Part shown: piece after piece, positions 20,857 to 30,716 of the stretch
Position numbering within the stretch: the first letter of the stretch is position 1
Layout: every line of letters starts with the position of its first letter
Assembly: GCA_033557465.1 (NCBI GenBank)
Contig: CM066031.1
Coordinates: 1,073,175,640-1,073,239,639 of the forward strand
Source of the DNA: Ichthyophis bannanicus
Taxonomy: Eukaryota > Chordata > Amphibia > Gymnophiona > Ichthyophiidae
Reading direction: 5' to 3'
DNA length: 64,000 nt
Translations under genes and position numbers: made by a program
Notes under the pieces: generated by a model
The model's database searches: none
The model's input: the letters and a program-made list of their open reading frames with translations, nothing else
Told to the model about the DNA's origin: nothing

Positions 20857-22947
20857 TCACATCCTGATTAAAGGATTCTTACTAGTTCCACTAGGGCTAG
20901 CTTTGTATAAAGCCATTATTCTAGTTGCGGTCTTCCGCTCTACGGTACTATCAATAGCACTATGAAGGGAACGCATGCAACATGGGATTAAACATGGTAA
21001 GCAGAGGACAACAGCAACAAGGATTAGTACTAAGATAACGAAAGTCTTAAATCCTCCCAGCCAAGAGAAAAGGTTAGCAAACCAATTAGGAAATTTCAAG
21101 GCGTGCCAAGTCTGTACTGGCACATAAGCATGTCTTTGCATATCTTTAGCAATTTCTTCAACTACTTGACCTTTATCATCTATTTTCAAACAGCAATTAG
21201 TTAAATTCAGTTTACCACATACTCCTCCTTCAGCTGCTAGTAAATAATCAAGGGCTAAGCGATTCTGGTATATGGCAGTGCGCATCTGAGTACTTTGTCT
21301 AGCTAAGAGAGTGAGAGCATGACTAGTTTCATTGGTTATTATTTCAACTACTGCTTGTAAGCGAATAATACAATTAATCATATAAATTGGGGTACGATAA
21401 CCATACATACCATCATCATTCCAAGTGGCAGGTCCATAATACTCAATAATTCTTTCTGGTGGCCAATCATCACCTCGCCACTTCTCCCACTTGCCTATCT
21501 GTAGGGCCTCTCTTCTCTGTCTAGATGCTCCTTTGTGTTTGTGGGTAGTATATACAGGGTATCCTAATTGTTCTCCATGTTCAGTGTTTAACAGGAAGAA
21601 AGAAGGTCTGATGGTTCCTAAGACACATGCTCCTCCCCATTGCGGTGGGAGTTGCGCATATGCTCGGTTTCCACAGATCCAATATAGGCCAGGTGGGGCT
21701 TGCCAGGCTTGGACTTTGGCAAGGTTAGTCCATAGACCTGCAAGTTCAGGAAATCTGGCTAATGGGTTAGGAGGTTCAGGATGTCTGATTCCTGACCACC
21801 ATGCTGTCTTTTTAGTCGTGGCATTATAGTACTTCTGGCTAAGACAGACCAGCTGTCCTACCTTTTGGGTGAACTGGGGTCCAGTTCTGGCAAAGCAAAG
21901 ACGTCCAACGATTGAGTGCGCTAACACCCATTCACTGGTTGTCTTGTGTAATTCAGTCTGATTGTAAATCATGGAATAATTCAATTCCTGGGCTTCCCAG
22001 GGCCATTGGTCTCCCATTTGGGTTCCGCCACAGAAATAACAATCTGTGATCTTAAGACTAGATACTACTGCTCCGGCTAATTCTAGAAACAAATTCTGTG
22101 AAGGGTGAGGGATCTCAAACTTATTTACATGCATAGCTTCATAAAAGGTATTATGAATATGATATTTAGATGACTTGTGGGCTTGGGTATTCAATCTAAT
22201 ATACACAATGGTCCCTGGATCTGTTCCTCCTCCTGCAATACGTAAACCAAACTTATATCCTTGTTTCCATGCATGGGGGTTATGTACACGCAAATGTAAG
22301 GGGTTGCAAGCATCTTTCTGACATTTATCATTTGTGGTTGGCTTGGTTAGAGTAGCCATCCGCTTATCTATTTTCTCATCAGTTATACCAGTGTTCCAGG
22401 TAGCATAGAAAACACATTCCCAATACGGGCAATAGTAGTCTGCCGCAGTAGCAGTACTATACCCTGGTTCCTTTTTACCTGTACACTTCCTCCATCCCGT
22501 GGCACCTTCTGGACACATATACTTATGGTCATTTCGATACGCTTTCTCCCATGTACCACAGGTGGACTGACTATCTCTATTAATGGCATTACATGCATCA
22601 AAATTCAAAACAGCAGGTTTAGTAATGTCCTTAAGTGGTGGTGTAGCAGCTAATATAGGTCCATCTGCATCCTTCCATCTTATTTCCAACGTGTAATAGG
22701 ATGGATTCTGATGCGGATTATAGCATGCTTTAATTTTGCCATGAGTGCAAACATTTAGTTCAGTGGTGTTATAGATACACCGAGTTATTGTTCCCTTGCA
22801 GGTATAATAAGAATGGTAAAGCAAAGTCTGAGTTACTTTCAGTCCAGTTCTAGTAGAGGTAATACAAGCTGTGCATGGAGGTAGAGCATAAGTCTGTTCA
22901 AAACCTCCAAAGAAGGCAACCAAGGCAAAGCAGAAGCAAAGATACAT
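20857..22947 (-). CDS. env: ERV-A envelope glycoprotein
   Basis: Env is the membrane glycoprotein for receptor binding and fusion. The ATG at 22947 opens 696 residues. 1-21 is a signal peptide (hydrophobic, ending near TYA). The surface subunit is Cys-rich with many N-glycosylation sites and a PCTAC motif at 24-28. RQRR (476-479) is a furin-type cleavage site. The transmembrane subunit has no hydrophobic fusion peptide at its new N-terminus; instead a conserved stretch YYGPATW...YRTPIYM (503-523) precedes the coiled coil. An LDYLLAAEGG segment (566-575) leads into C577-x7-C585-C586. The membrane span is about 634-657, followed by a 39-residue tail. The x7 spacing differs by one from the CX6CC of murine-type viruses. 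It is full length and undamaged. Confidence 0.93.
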   Translation of the reverse strand: MYLCFCFALVAFFGGFEQTYALPPCTACITSTRTGLKVTQTLLYHSYYTCKGTITRCIYNTTELNVCTHGKIKACYNPHQNPSYYTLEIRWKDADGPILAATPPLKDITKPAVLNFDACNAINRDSQSTCGTWEKAYRNDHKYMCPEGATGWRKCTGKKEPGYSTATAADYYCPYWECVFYATWNTGITDEKIDKRMATLTKPTTNDKCQKDACNPLHLRVHNPHAWKQGYKFGLRIAGGGTDPGTIVYIRLNTQAHKSSKYHIHNTFYEAMHVNKFEIPHPSQNLFLELAGAVVSSLKITDCYFCGGTQMGDQWPWEAQELNYSMIYNQTELHKTTSEWVLAHSIVGRLCFARTGPQFTQKVGQLVCLSQKYYNATTKKTAWWSGIRHPEPPNPLARFPELAGLWTNLAKVQAWQAPPGLYWICGNRAYAQLPPQWGGACVLGTIRPSFFLLNTEHGEQLGYPVYTTHKHKGASRQRREALQIGKWEKWRGDDWPPERIIEYYGPATWNDDGMYGYRTPIYMINCIIRLQAVVEIITNETSHALTLLARQSTQMRTAIYQNRLALDYLLAAEGGVCGKLNLTNCCLKIDDKGQVVEEIAKDMQRHAYVPVQTWHALKFPNWFANLFSWLGGFKTFVILVLILVAVVLCLPCLIPCCMRSLHSAIDSTVERKTATRIMALYKASPSGTSKNPLIRM

Positions 22948-23267
22948 GTTGATGTTGATTGGAGTTCTTCTGAATCCTCAGCTTGCTGATCTTGATCACG
23001 ACGGTCTATTATTCTTCGTCCCGTTTGCTAATGAAGCAATTTAACGGGTGCTGAGTGTTGATTGAAGATCCTCAAGATGTCCAGCACACATTAACCAACT
23101 TAGCAATTCAGTTGGCTTGTGAAGTCTGGCTTAGTCAACGTAGTCTCAAAGTAGTGTGTCAAATCACACACACAAATTGGGTTCGTTGAAACAAAACTGT
23201 TGCTGCATGGAAAACAGCAATCCTCTTCGAAAGACTTGGCTACTGCAAAGCACTTGTGATGAAGTGT

Positions 23268-26200
23268 CTATGCTGCTGGTTGCCGTCTCAGAGTAACTCG
23301 CAAGGGTACATCAGGGTGCTGCTCTGCTGTCCACCGCTCTGGTTCAGGATCGGCGGCGGGCTTGACTCTGCTGTGGTGGATCCAGGCGTCGATCTCGGCT
23401 ACCTTTACTGCAGTTGGGGTAGACAGGATGACGGTGTACGGTCCCTTCCAATGGGGTTCCAACGGTATCTTCTTCCAATCTTTGATCCACACCGAAGTTC
23501 CAGGCTGGTAGGGATGCAAGGGTTCCGTCAAGTTGATAGGCAACTGGTCTTGGATCCACGTATGGAGAGTCTGCAGAACAAAACTAAGAGCTAGGAGTTC
23601 TTGTCTGGTTACTTCTGAACCAATCTGGGCTAGATTTCCTTTGACTCCCTGCACTATTGGTGGGGGTTTACCATACAAAACTTCAAAAGGGGAAAATCCT
23701 GTTGACTTTACAGGGGCTGAGCGTATTCTGAGTAAAGCTATGGGAAGCACTTGGGGCCATTTCAAGTGTGTCTCCTGACAAAGCTTAGACATTTGGGCTT
23801 TCAAGGTACGATTCATTCGCTCAACTTTCCCTGAGCTCTGGGGTCTGTATGCAGTGTGGAGTTTCCACTGTATCTGCAAAGCTTTTGCTAACTGCTGAGT
23901 AATTTGGGAGACAAATGAGGGTCCATTGTCTGACCCTATTACTGCTGGGATTCCAAATCTGGGGACAATCTCTCTCATTAAGGCTTTGGTAACTTCTCGG
24001 GCTTTCTCAGTTCTGGTTGGGAATGCTTCTACCCACCCAGAGAAAGTACAAACTAATACTAGTAGGTAATGGTATCCATTGGCTTTTGGCATTTCGGTAA
24101 AATCAACTTGGAGGTTGTGCATGGGGGTCACACCTCTTGACTGAACTCGGGGTGCTGTAATAAGGCCTTGCTTGGCATTATTCTTGGCACAGATTTGACA
24201 TTGTCGTGCTACTGAGGCTGATATGGTTGTCATCAGAGGGATGTAGAAATGTGGTCTGAGTGCTTTCTCCATAGCACTCTTCCCATAGTGGGTGGCTTCG
24301 TGAAAAGCTTTGACAAAGGATGGTCCTAACAGTTCAGGAATTACTATTCTTCCCGGAGGTTGACTGCCTTCTTCTGGCGGCAGCTCAATCCATCCGTCTT
24401 TCAATACTCCATTTTCTTTGTCACAATAGTAATCCAATTCTTTGGTGGTATATCGTGGGGTCCATAGATTCAAAGGTACTGGAAACAATGCTGCTTGCAT
24501 TGGCATAGCTTGTGGGGCAATCTGTCCTGTCATAGCTGCTTGTCGTGCTGAGGCATCTGCGAATCTATTTCCTCGAGCAACTTCTCCTTTTCCTGCTTGA
24601 TGTCCTCTACAATGCATGACCGCTACACGTGTTGGGGCCCAGACTGCATCAAGTAACATCAATATCTCGGGACCATATTTGACTGATTTTCCTCCGGATG
24701 TGATGAGTCCTCTTTCTTTGTAGAGAGCTCCATGGGCATGCAAGGTAGTGAAAGCATATTTGGAATCTGTATATACATTCAGCACAAGTTTTTCTCCTAA
24801 CAACAATGCTCTGGTGAGTGCTATCAATTCGGCTTTCTGGGCTGATGTGCCTGAGGCTAGAGCTGATGATTCAACTACTTCATGTTGAGTGACGACTGCA
24901 TATCCGGCACAGTGTCGTCCATCAAGGATGAGACTGCTCCCATCAACATAATAGATCTGGTCAGGATTGTCTATGGGCACATCTGTCAAGTCAGGTCGAC
25001 TGGAGAACACAGTTTCCATGACTTCGATGCAGTCATGTTCTGGGAGTTCTTCACTGATGGGTATCAAGGTAGCTGGATTCAAGGCATGGCTCACTTCAAG
25101 TTGTATCTGTGGGTTTTCACATAACATGCTCTGGTACTTCAACATTCGGGAATTGGTGAGCCAATAATTTGCTTTTTGTTCCATAAGGGCAAGGACTGCA
25201 TGTGGCACAGTGACTCGTATGTTCTGTCCTAGTGTGAGTTTGTCTGCTTCACTCACTAGTAGCGCTGTAGCTGCAACTGCTCTCAAGCAGGGTGGCCATC
25301 CTTTGGCCACAGGGTCCAATTGTTTCGATAGGTAGGCTACAGGTCGTTCCCAATTTCCTAATTTCTGAGTCAACATGCCTAAGGCATTTCCCTGTGCTTC
25401 ATGTACAAACAAGTGGAAAGGTTTGTGGACATCTGGTAGTCCAAGTGCTGGTGATGACATCAATTCTTCTTTTAACTTCTGGAAGGCTGTATCCTGCTCA
25501 AGTCCCCACTCCAGTGGTGACTTCTCTTCTCCTTTTGTGGCTTCATATAGTGGTTTGGCAATTTGGGCAAAGTTGGGTATCCAGATTCGGCAATATCCTG
25601 CTGCTCCCAGAAAGGCTCTGACTTGCTTTCTGGTTGTTGGAGTTGGAATTCTGCATACTGCTTCTTTTCTTTCTCTGCCTAATCTTCTGCTTCCTTGGGT
25701 AATACGAAAACCCAAGTATTTCACTTCTGTTTGACATAGTTGTGCTTTGGCTCTGGAAACTTTATATCCAGCTTCATTTAGTAACTGCAAGAGATCTTTG
25801 GTGGCTAATATACATTCTCTTTCTGATACGGCAGCTATCAACAGATCATCCACGTACTGGAGAAGTACTCTCTTCCCCGGGGCTACTGGATAGCTTGAAA
25901 GATCTTGATTTAGTGCAGCACTAAAGATGGTAGGTGAATTCTTGAATCCTTGGGGTAATCTCGTCCAGGTGAGTTGGCCCCCTCTTCCAGAGATGGGGTC
26001 CTGCCATTCAAATGCAAACAATATTTGGCTTACAGGGGCTAATCTTATGCAAAAGAATGCATCTTTTAAATCCAGTACAGTGAAATGGGTAGCTTCAGCA
26101 GGTATCAGTCCTAGAAGAGTGTAAGGATTGGGCACAACTGGATGTATAGTTTCAACTGCATCATTTACTCTTCTCAAATCTTGCACTGGGCGATAATCAT

Positions 26201-26909
26201 CTGTCTCAGGTTTCTTTACTGGCAAAAGTGGAGTGTTCCATGGGGATTGACATACTTTCAGTAGGCCATACTCAAGCAATCTCTGTAGGTGGCGATGAAT
26301 GCCTTCAATTGCGACTCTTGGGAGAGGGTACTGTTTGACGTGCACTGGGGTAGCACTAGGCTTGAGGGTTACAATCACTGGAGCTATATGTTTGGCTAGG
26401 CCTGGGGGACTGCCTTCTGCCCATACTTCAAGTGGTGCATGAATATTCTTTAAAGTTTGTTCAAAATAGGTATCTTGAATCGAATCATCAATGTAGTATC
26501 TCCATTCTTCTTCTCGGGGTACTGTCAGCAGCATTACTCCTGCTGGTTTGGGTTGAGAATTCACTGTCATTTGCATTTCTCCTTGTTCGGAGAAAGATAT
26601 TTGGGCTTGAAGCTTGGCTAGCATATCTCGTCCCAGTAGGGGTACTGGACATTCGGGCATGTAAAGGAATTGATGAGTTACTTGCTGTCCTCCTAGACTG
26701 CATATTCGGTTTTGTAGAAAAGACTTTGTGGCTTTGGCACCAGTTGCTCCTATAATGGTGACTGCTTTTTTGGTGAATGGGGCTATCTTTTTGTCTATTA
26801 CTGAATGTTCTGCTCCAGTATCAACCATAAAGTTCATAAATTGGTCTCCTATTTGTATTTCGACCATAGGCTCCTGGAGACCTAAAGCAAACTTGGAGCC
26901 CGGTCTGTC
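23268..26909 (-). CDS. pol: ERV-A Pol: protease, reverse transcriptase, RNase H, integrase
   Basis: Pol copies the RNA genome and integrates the DNA. It is translated by readthrough of the gag TAG, so I start it right after the stop; the first Met is at 26867 and residues are counted from it. Protease: VDTGAEHSV with catalytic D16. RT: LDLKDAFF (D266), LPQGFKNSP (304-312) and YVDD (338-341). RNase H: D642, E680, D701 and D771 in VDGSS, AELIAL, YTDSK and RFADAS. Integrase: zinc-binding H856, H860, C890 and C893, then catalytic D922, D980 and E1016, and a C-terminal domain with GPYTVILSTPTAVKV and WIHHSRVKPA, as in gammaretroviruses. All key residues are present over 1199 codons without a break. 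A non-overlapping gap of about 320 bp precedes env. Confidence 0.95.
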   Translation of the reverse strand, partial: DRPGSKFALGLQEPMVEIQIGDQFMNFMVDTGAEHSVIDKKIAPFTKKAVTIIGATGAKATKSFLQNRICSLGGQQVTHQFLYMPECPVPLLGRDMLAKLQAQISFSEQGEMQMTVNSQPKPAGVMLLTVPREEEWRYYIDDSIQDTYFEQTLKNIHAPLEVWAEGSPPGLAKHIAPVIVTLKPSATPVHVKQYPLPRVAIEGIHRHLQRLLEYGLLKVCQSPWNTPLLPVKKPETDDYRPVQDLRRVNDAVETIHPVVPNPYTLLGLIPAEATHFTVLDLKDAFFCIRLAPVSQILFAFEWQDPISGRGGQLTWTRLPQGFKNSPTIFSAALNQDLSSYPVAPGKRVLLQYVDDLLIAAVSERECILATKDLLQLLNEAGYKVSRAKAQLCQTEVKYLGFRITQGSRRLGRERKEAVCRIPTPTTRKQVRAFLGAAGYCRIWIPNFAQIAKPLYEATKGEEKSPLEWGLEQDTAFQKLKEELMSSPALGLPDVHKPFHLFVHEAQGNALGMLTQKLGNWERPVAYLSKQLDPVAKGWPPCLRAVAATALLVSEADKLTLGQNIRVTVPHAVLALMEQKANYWLTNSRMLKYQSMLCENPQIQLEVSHALNPATLIPISEELPEHDCIEVMETVFSSRPDLTDVPIDNPDQIYYVDGSSLILDGRHCAGYAVVTQHEVVESSALASGTSAQKAELIALTRALLLGEKLVLNVYTDSKYAFTTLHAHGALYKERGLITSGGKSVKYGPEILMLLDAVWAPTRVAVMHCRGHQAGKGEVARGNRFADASARQAAMTGQIAPQAMPMQAALFPVPLNLWTPRYTTKELDYYCDKENGVLKDGWIELPPEEGSQPPGRIVIPELLGPSFVKAFHEATHYGKSAMEKALRPHFYIPLMTTISASVARQCQICAKNNAKQGLITAPRVQSRGVTPMHNLQVDFTEMPKANGYHYLLVLVCTFSGWVEAFPTRTEKAREVTKALMREIVPRFGIPAVIGSDNGPSFVSQITQQLAKALQIQWKLHTAYRPQSSGKVERMNRTLKAQMSKLCQETHLKWPQVLPIALLRIRSAPVKSTGFSPFEVLYGKPPPIVQGVKGNLAQIGSEVTRQELLALSFVLQTLHTWIQDQLPINLTEPLHPYQPGTSVWIKDWKKIPLEPHWKGPYTVILSTPTAVKVAEIDAWIHHSRVKPAADPEPERWTAEQHPDVPLRVTLRRQPAA

Positions 26910-26912
26910 CTA
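26910..26912 (-). promoter_or_regulatory. ERV-A gag-pol amber readthrough stop
   Basis: The TAG ends gag, and pol continues in the same frame directly after it (codons GAC AGA ...). This is the gammaretroviral arrangement, in which occasional readthrough makes Gag-Pol. ERV-B has the same TAG at 34047-34049. A downstream pseudoknot is expected but was not folded here. Confidence 0.8.
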
Positions 26913-28829
26913 ATCCACGTCATCCTCATCATGGGCCTGTGTGGCCAATGCTTGGATGGCTCCTCCTCCCCTCTCTCTCTGGAATTGTTCTCGATTGGCT
27001 CCTCCTCGGCCTCGGGGACGGCCTCGTCTTTCTTCTCGCCACTGATGATCGTATTCGTCATCTTGCTGGGCGTCTTCGAGTTGCGGGCACGTATCTCTCC
27101 AATGTCCTTCCTCTTTGCAATAGGCGCATTGGTTCACGCCTAGTCTCTGGGTCCGGCCTCCGCCTTGACCCCGCCCTCTTCCTCTGCTCCTTCGATTAGG
27201 GACACCTCCCCTTTTCTTTTCAACTATGGCCGCAGCCAAAAAATCAGCTTTCTTCTTCATCTTTCTATCACATTCTCTCTGTCTTTCAGTATCACGATTC
27301 ACATACACTTTATGAGCGACTTCCAATAACTGTGTTGCATTCATGCCCGCAAACCCTTCTAATTTCTGTAATTTACGTCTAATGTCTGGTTGAGACTGGT
27401 TTACAAAAGCAGAATTCACCATGCATAAACTTCCTGGTGCCTCGGGATCATAGGGAGTATACATTCTATAAGCTTCAGTTAATCTTTCATAATAATCTGC
27501 TGGGCTCTCATCTATTCCTTGGATAACTCCTGCTACTTTGGAAAGGTTCATAGCTTTTTGGCCTCCTCTTCTCAGGCCTTGTAAAAAGCCTTGGCGAAAA
27601 CGGGCTAGGGCAGTGGATCCTTCATCTGTATTTGGATCCCATTGGGGGTCTTCATTCGGGAATTCTCTCTGAGCTGCTTCTCTACGATCTATTATATTCT
27701 GCCCCTGCGCTGGAGCTGCAGGGTTTTCTGCCATCCATTCGATAGCTGCTTTTCTAATTCTCGCTCGTTCCTCTGTGGTAAATAGGGTGGTCAGGAGCTG
27801 ACGGCAATCTGGCCAAGTGGGTTGGTGAGTTTCCATAATACTAGTTACTAATTCTGTCAGCTCCTGGGGCTTGCTAGTATAGGAGGCATAGTGCGACCTC
27901 CAATTTAATAAATCAGTTGTAGAGAAGGGAATATACACATAAGTTAGGGGTCCCGCTACCACTTCATCATTATCATTCTTTACGGGCACCCCCGGGACTT
28001 GCCTTAAGGGAAACAGTTTGGCTGTCGTCCCAGGCGTCATTTGGGTCTGGGATCTAAGGGCTATTGTCGTTGTCTTTGCAGGAGTTGCTTTCTTTTTCTC
28101 AACTGGTTTTGCTTTGGTTTTTTCTTTCACTGGCTTGCTAGTGCTAGCGCTAACTTTCTCAATTATTTGTACACTGTCCTCTTCTTCTTCTTCTGGGGGA
28201 TTCCCTCCTTCTTCTTCTAGCTCCGCTTCTGGCTCACTTTTTACATCCTCCTCTTCTCTTCCCGCTAATTCTTTCTCTTCCTCTCCTCCAGGAGGAGGGG
28301 GGTCTGGGGTTGGGTCTCGCCTCGGCTCTGGCAGTCTCTGGGGTTCTGGGGCAGGACGCCGCCGAGCTATTCTTACTGGACCTGGGGTTCGGGGCTGCCT
28401 GAGGACTACTTCTGGGGAATCGGGATCTGCCAAGATGGGTTTCTTCTTGGCTTTCTTATCCTGCTCTTTCATTCTAGGCTGTTCCTTTCTCTGTCTAGAA
28501 TCTGTTTTAGCTAACATTATTCTGCACTGTTCCTCATAACAGCGCTGCGCCCAGGAGGGCGGATCTTCACAAATACTTAACCAGGAATCTATATAGGGGT
28601 ACTGATCGGGGTGCGCTACCCGCACTCTACGATGTATTGACTGAATAATCTCTACGGTGAACGTTCCCTCTCGGGGCCAGATGGGGTCTAGATCGGGCCA
28701 CTCCCTAGTACACAAAATCTGCAAACGGGCTGCTGTCATTTTAATACCATAATCTCCTGAATATCCCTCTTTAAAATGTGCGATCATACATTCTAATGGA
28801 GTGTTCCTAGTAGACTCCGCCCCTCCCAT
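26910..28829 (-). CDS. gag: ERV-A Gag polyprotein
   Basis: Gag forms the particle: matrix, capsid and nucleocapsid. I start at the ATG at 28829 because it gives MGG at the N-terminus, a myristoylation signal, and aligns with the ERV-B start; the frame stays open upstream without another ATG. Of 639 residues, about 1-110 are matrix (WPREGTF is a gammaretroviral matrix-type motif), 130-290 a Pro/acidic/Lys linker, 295-535 capsid with the major-homology-like IQGIDESPADYYERL (437-451) followed by YTPYDPEAPG, and 550-639 an Arg/Gly-rich nucleocapsid with one CCHC knuckle (C568, C571, H576, C581). I see no clear PTAP or PPxY late motif. It ends at an amber TAG that is in frame with pol. Confidence 0.95.
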   Translation of the reverse strand: MGGAESTRNTPLECMIAHFKEGYSGDYGIKMTAARLQILCTREWPDLDPIWPREGTFTVEIIQSIHRRVRVAHPDQYPYIDSWLSICEDPPSWAQRCYEEQCRIMLAKTDSRQRKEQPRMKEQDKKAKKKPILADPDSPEVVLRQPRTPGPVRIARRRPAPEPQRLPEPRRDPTPDPPPPGGEEEKELAGREEEDVKSEPEAELEEEGGNPPEEEEEDSVQIIEKVSASTSKPVKEKTKAKPVEKKKATPAKTTTIALRSQTQMTPGTTAKLFPLRQVPGVPVKNDNDEVVAGPLTYVYIPFSTTDLLNWRSHYASYTSKPQELTELVTSIMETHQPTWPDCRQLLTTLFTTEERARIRKAAIEWMAENPAAPAQGQNIIDRREAAQREFPNEDPQWDPNTDEGSTALARFRQGFLQGLRRGGQKAMNLSKVAGVIQGIDESPADYYERLTEAYRMYTPYDPEAPGSLCMVNSAFVNQSQPDIRRKLQKLEGFAGMNATQLLEVAHKVYVNRDTERQRECDRKMKKKADFLAAAIVEKKRGGVPNRRSRGRGRGQGGGRTQRLGVNQCAYCKEEGHWRDTCPQLEDAQQDDEYDHQWREERRGRPRGRGGANREQFQRERGGGAIQALATQAHDEDDVD

Positions 28830-29562
28830 TTCGATGTGTGCGCGCAACAACAGACAGAAGGGAAAAGGTGGGCGGACCGTGGGTAAGGGGTCCTCACGGC
28901 CCTGGAAACGTATAGGGAATACAGATAACAAGACAAGACGACAATCGCTTCCCCCTTTTCGCGACCTGAACGCGGTCGCCCGGTCAGGAAATGCGCTAAT
29001 CAGGGGTCCGCCTTCACTTGGTCCGTGCTGCCAGACCTCTCATTCACACTTCGTTCACACAATCATGCTAGCAACGTATTCCCAGAATGCATTCGTTTCT
29101 ATCTGTTCTGACTAGTCTTTTTCCCAAATTACAAAAAGGATGAGGGTTTCACCTAGCGAATTCCCATGCCAGGCTACTCGGCTCTTCCTTGAGAGTTGAT
29201 CAGGCTCTCTTACCAATTCCCAATATCTCGAGATTACAAATTCCAAATTCCAAGTTCCAATGGCAGTACTGCTCTTTCTATTTCTGTCTAGACCCAAAAT
29301 CAAAACTATACTCACCGGATCCGGTCCTCAAAACTTCCCAAGCAGGCGCATGAGTTGGACCTCGGACTCCCCTCACTCGGGTTCGAGGCGTTGGCTCCGA
29401 CCGGGCCCGGCACCCGCCGAGGTCCGACCAGCTCCCTCCGATACAAGGGACCGGTGGCGCCAGGGAGCGGCCCTCGTCGGAAGGGCGCGATCCCGGCAGG
29501 ACCAAGCCTATAGAGGCGGAAAGTCGTGGTATATTGCCCTATATACACTTTGATTCCACAAC
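28830..29562 (-). other. ERV-A leader between primer site and gag
   Basis: A 730-bp untranslated leader containing the splice donor at 29315. The part next to gag is open in the gag frame for about 70 codons upstream of the ATG without another ATG but with CTG codons. A packaging signal is expected here but is not identifiable by eye. Confidence 0.6.
29310..29318 (-). promoter_or_regulatory. ERV-A major splice donor (candidate)
   Basis: The minus strand reads GGATCCG/GTGAGTATAG, a strong 5' splice consensus, with the intron starting at 29315. The same string is conserved in ERV-B at 31621-31637, which supports use. It would serve the spliced env mRNA. Confidence 0.7.
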
Positions 29563-29580
29563 TTCCCGGCCAATGCACCA
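29563..29580 (-). other. ERV-A primer binding site, tRNA-Gly(GCC)
   Basis: On the minus strand the 18 nt are TGGTGCATTGGCCGGGAA, the complement of the CCA-tailed 3' end of vertebrate tRNA-Gly(GCC), starting 7 nt after the LTR. It is a perfect match to the tRNA end as I know it. Confidence 0.9.
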
Positions 29581-29587
29581 AGGAATA

Positions 29588-30258
29588 TGTAGCAGCAAAG
29601 CGCAGACAAACCAATGATACCAGGAGTCTGTTCAGAAGGTCCAAATCATTTATTTGTGCACAAGTCTCAAGCAAGGCAATTTCAAAATGGCTGAGCAAAG
29701 TTTTCAAGCATTACAACAACTTTTATAGACTTCTGTTCCATTCTAGGTATAGAAAAACATTTCATTGGTCCCGGTACGCTCCCGTACCTCCCGTAGCCCT
29801 TCTATTGGTCCCGGTACTGATAAGTTTCTCCAATTATGTTCCTTCTGTGGGCTTCTGTGAGCATGACACCTGCCTGCCCCCCTTCTAGTCCCAATTACAA
29901 TGGTCAGTTCATCAACTTGTTACTTTCACACTTTCAAGGCTATGGGACCATTTGTGCGTGCAGAAGAGCAAGGTTCTGTAACTCATCTGTCAGCACTCCT
30001 CAATATTTCTCTGCAAATGTACTCTTTCTTATCAGTAACTTTAAAACACATCTTTTCTGTATTTTTCCATTTCTTAATTCTGCAATTCTGCTTATCTAAG
30101 CTAATTCAATATTTCTACTGAGTTCTTTCTTACAATAGCAGCATATTGGGGGATGTGCAATCCTATATGCCTCTCCACAGGCCTCATTTACAGGTCAAGC
30201 TAACCATGCTGGCCTGCCTATGTCAGACACCGTGGGTCACAGGCCTGCACCTGCCACA
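29588..30258 (-). repeat. ERV-A 5' LTR
   Basis: 671 bp, TG...CA on the minus strand. A TATAAAA box lies at about 29721-29727, and an AATAAA signal (within CACAAATAAATG) lies at about 29650-29657, giving a normal U3-R-U5 order. It faces the 5' LTR of ERV-B across 458 bp. Confidence 0.9.
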
Positions 30259-30262
30259 GTAT
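30259..30262. repeat. ERV-A target site duplication GTAT (right)
   Basis: Directly follows the LTR end at 30258 and matches 20113-20116. Confidence 0.85.
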
Positions 30263-30712
30263 CTTACCATTTTTACAGCTAAATGGTCACAGATGGACTC
30301 ATGTATCAAGTCACAGTGATGCGGTGGTGAAATCATATTCATCATTTGAAGGTTACGGAGAAACTTTATGTAGGAGGGGAGTCTTGTGTAAGCGTAAAAA
30401 AGACATCCCTGGACATATGGTATAATTATGTTCAATTCCCTCCAACAGAGATTGAAGTATGGTGATTAATTGTTTTTGAGGAATAAAGCATAGTTTCATG
30501 GTCCTTCAGTTTCCCTACGACAGGAATAATTTGTGATATTGATCTTGTTTAGGCAACCCTGGAAGGGAAAGAAGGGAGGGGAAGGATGGGTGTAAGGGAA
30601 GAAAATGCAAAATGTAAAAGGTTACTTGAATATTCGTTAAAGACATGGTGTCTAAAAGGACTCATTATGCACTGTGCTGTTTTGTATGCTAATGTTTTTT
30701 AAAATGGAGGCT
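30263..30712. other. 458-bp spacer between two head-to-head 5' LTRs
   Basis: Unique-looking sequence without a gene; a purine-rich GGGAAAGAAGGGAGGGGAAG stretch lies at 30559-30578. It separates the promoters of ERV-A and ERV-B. Confidence 0.5.
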
Positions 30713-30716
30713 CAAT
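30713..30716. repeat. ERV-B target site duplication CAAT (left)
   Basis: Abuts the 5' LTR and matches CAAT at 41807-41810. Confidence 0.85.

Larger units (their letters stand above)
20117..30258 (-). mobile_element. ERV-A: full-length gammaretrovirus-like provirus, apparently intact
   Basis: The 10,142-bp provirus is bounded by two 671-bp LTRs (20117-20787 and 29588-30258) that I read as identical. They start TG and end CA on the minus strand. A 4-bp target duplication GTAT flanks it (20113-20116 and 30259-30262), as produced by gammaretroviral integrases. In order on the minus strand: 5' LTR, tRNA-Gly primer site, leader with a splice donor, gag, amber stop, pol, env, polypurine tract, 3' LTR. 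All three genes are open over their full expected length with catalytic residues present. Identical LTRs mean the insertion is evolutionarily very recent. Whether it is expressed or infectious cannot be told from sequence. Confidence 0.95.

Noticed and set aside
28830..28931. Gag start at 28931
   Set aside because: The codon there is TTG; the ATG at 28829 gives the myristoylation signal and matches ERV-B.
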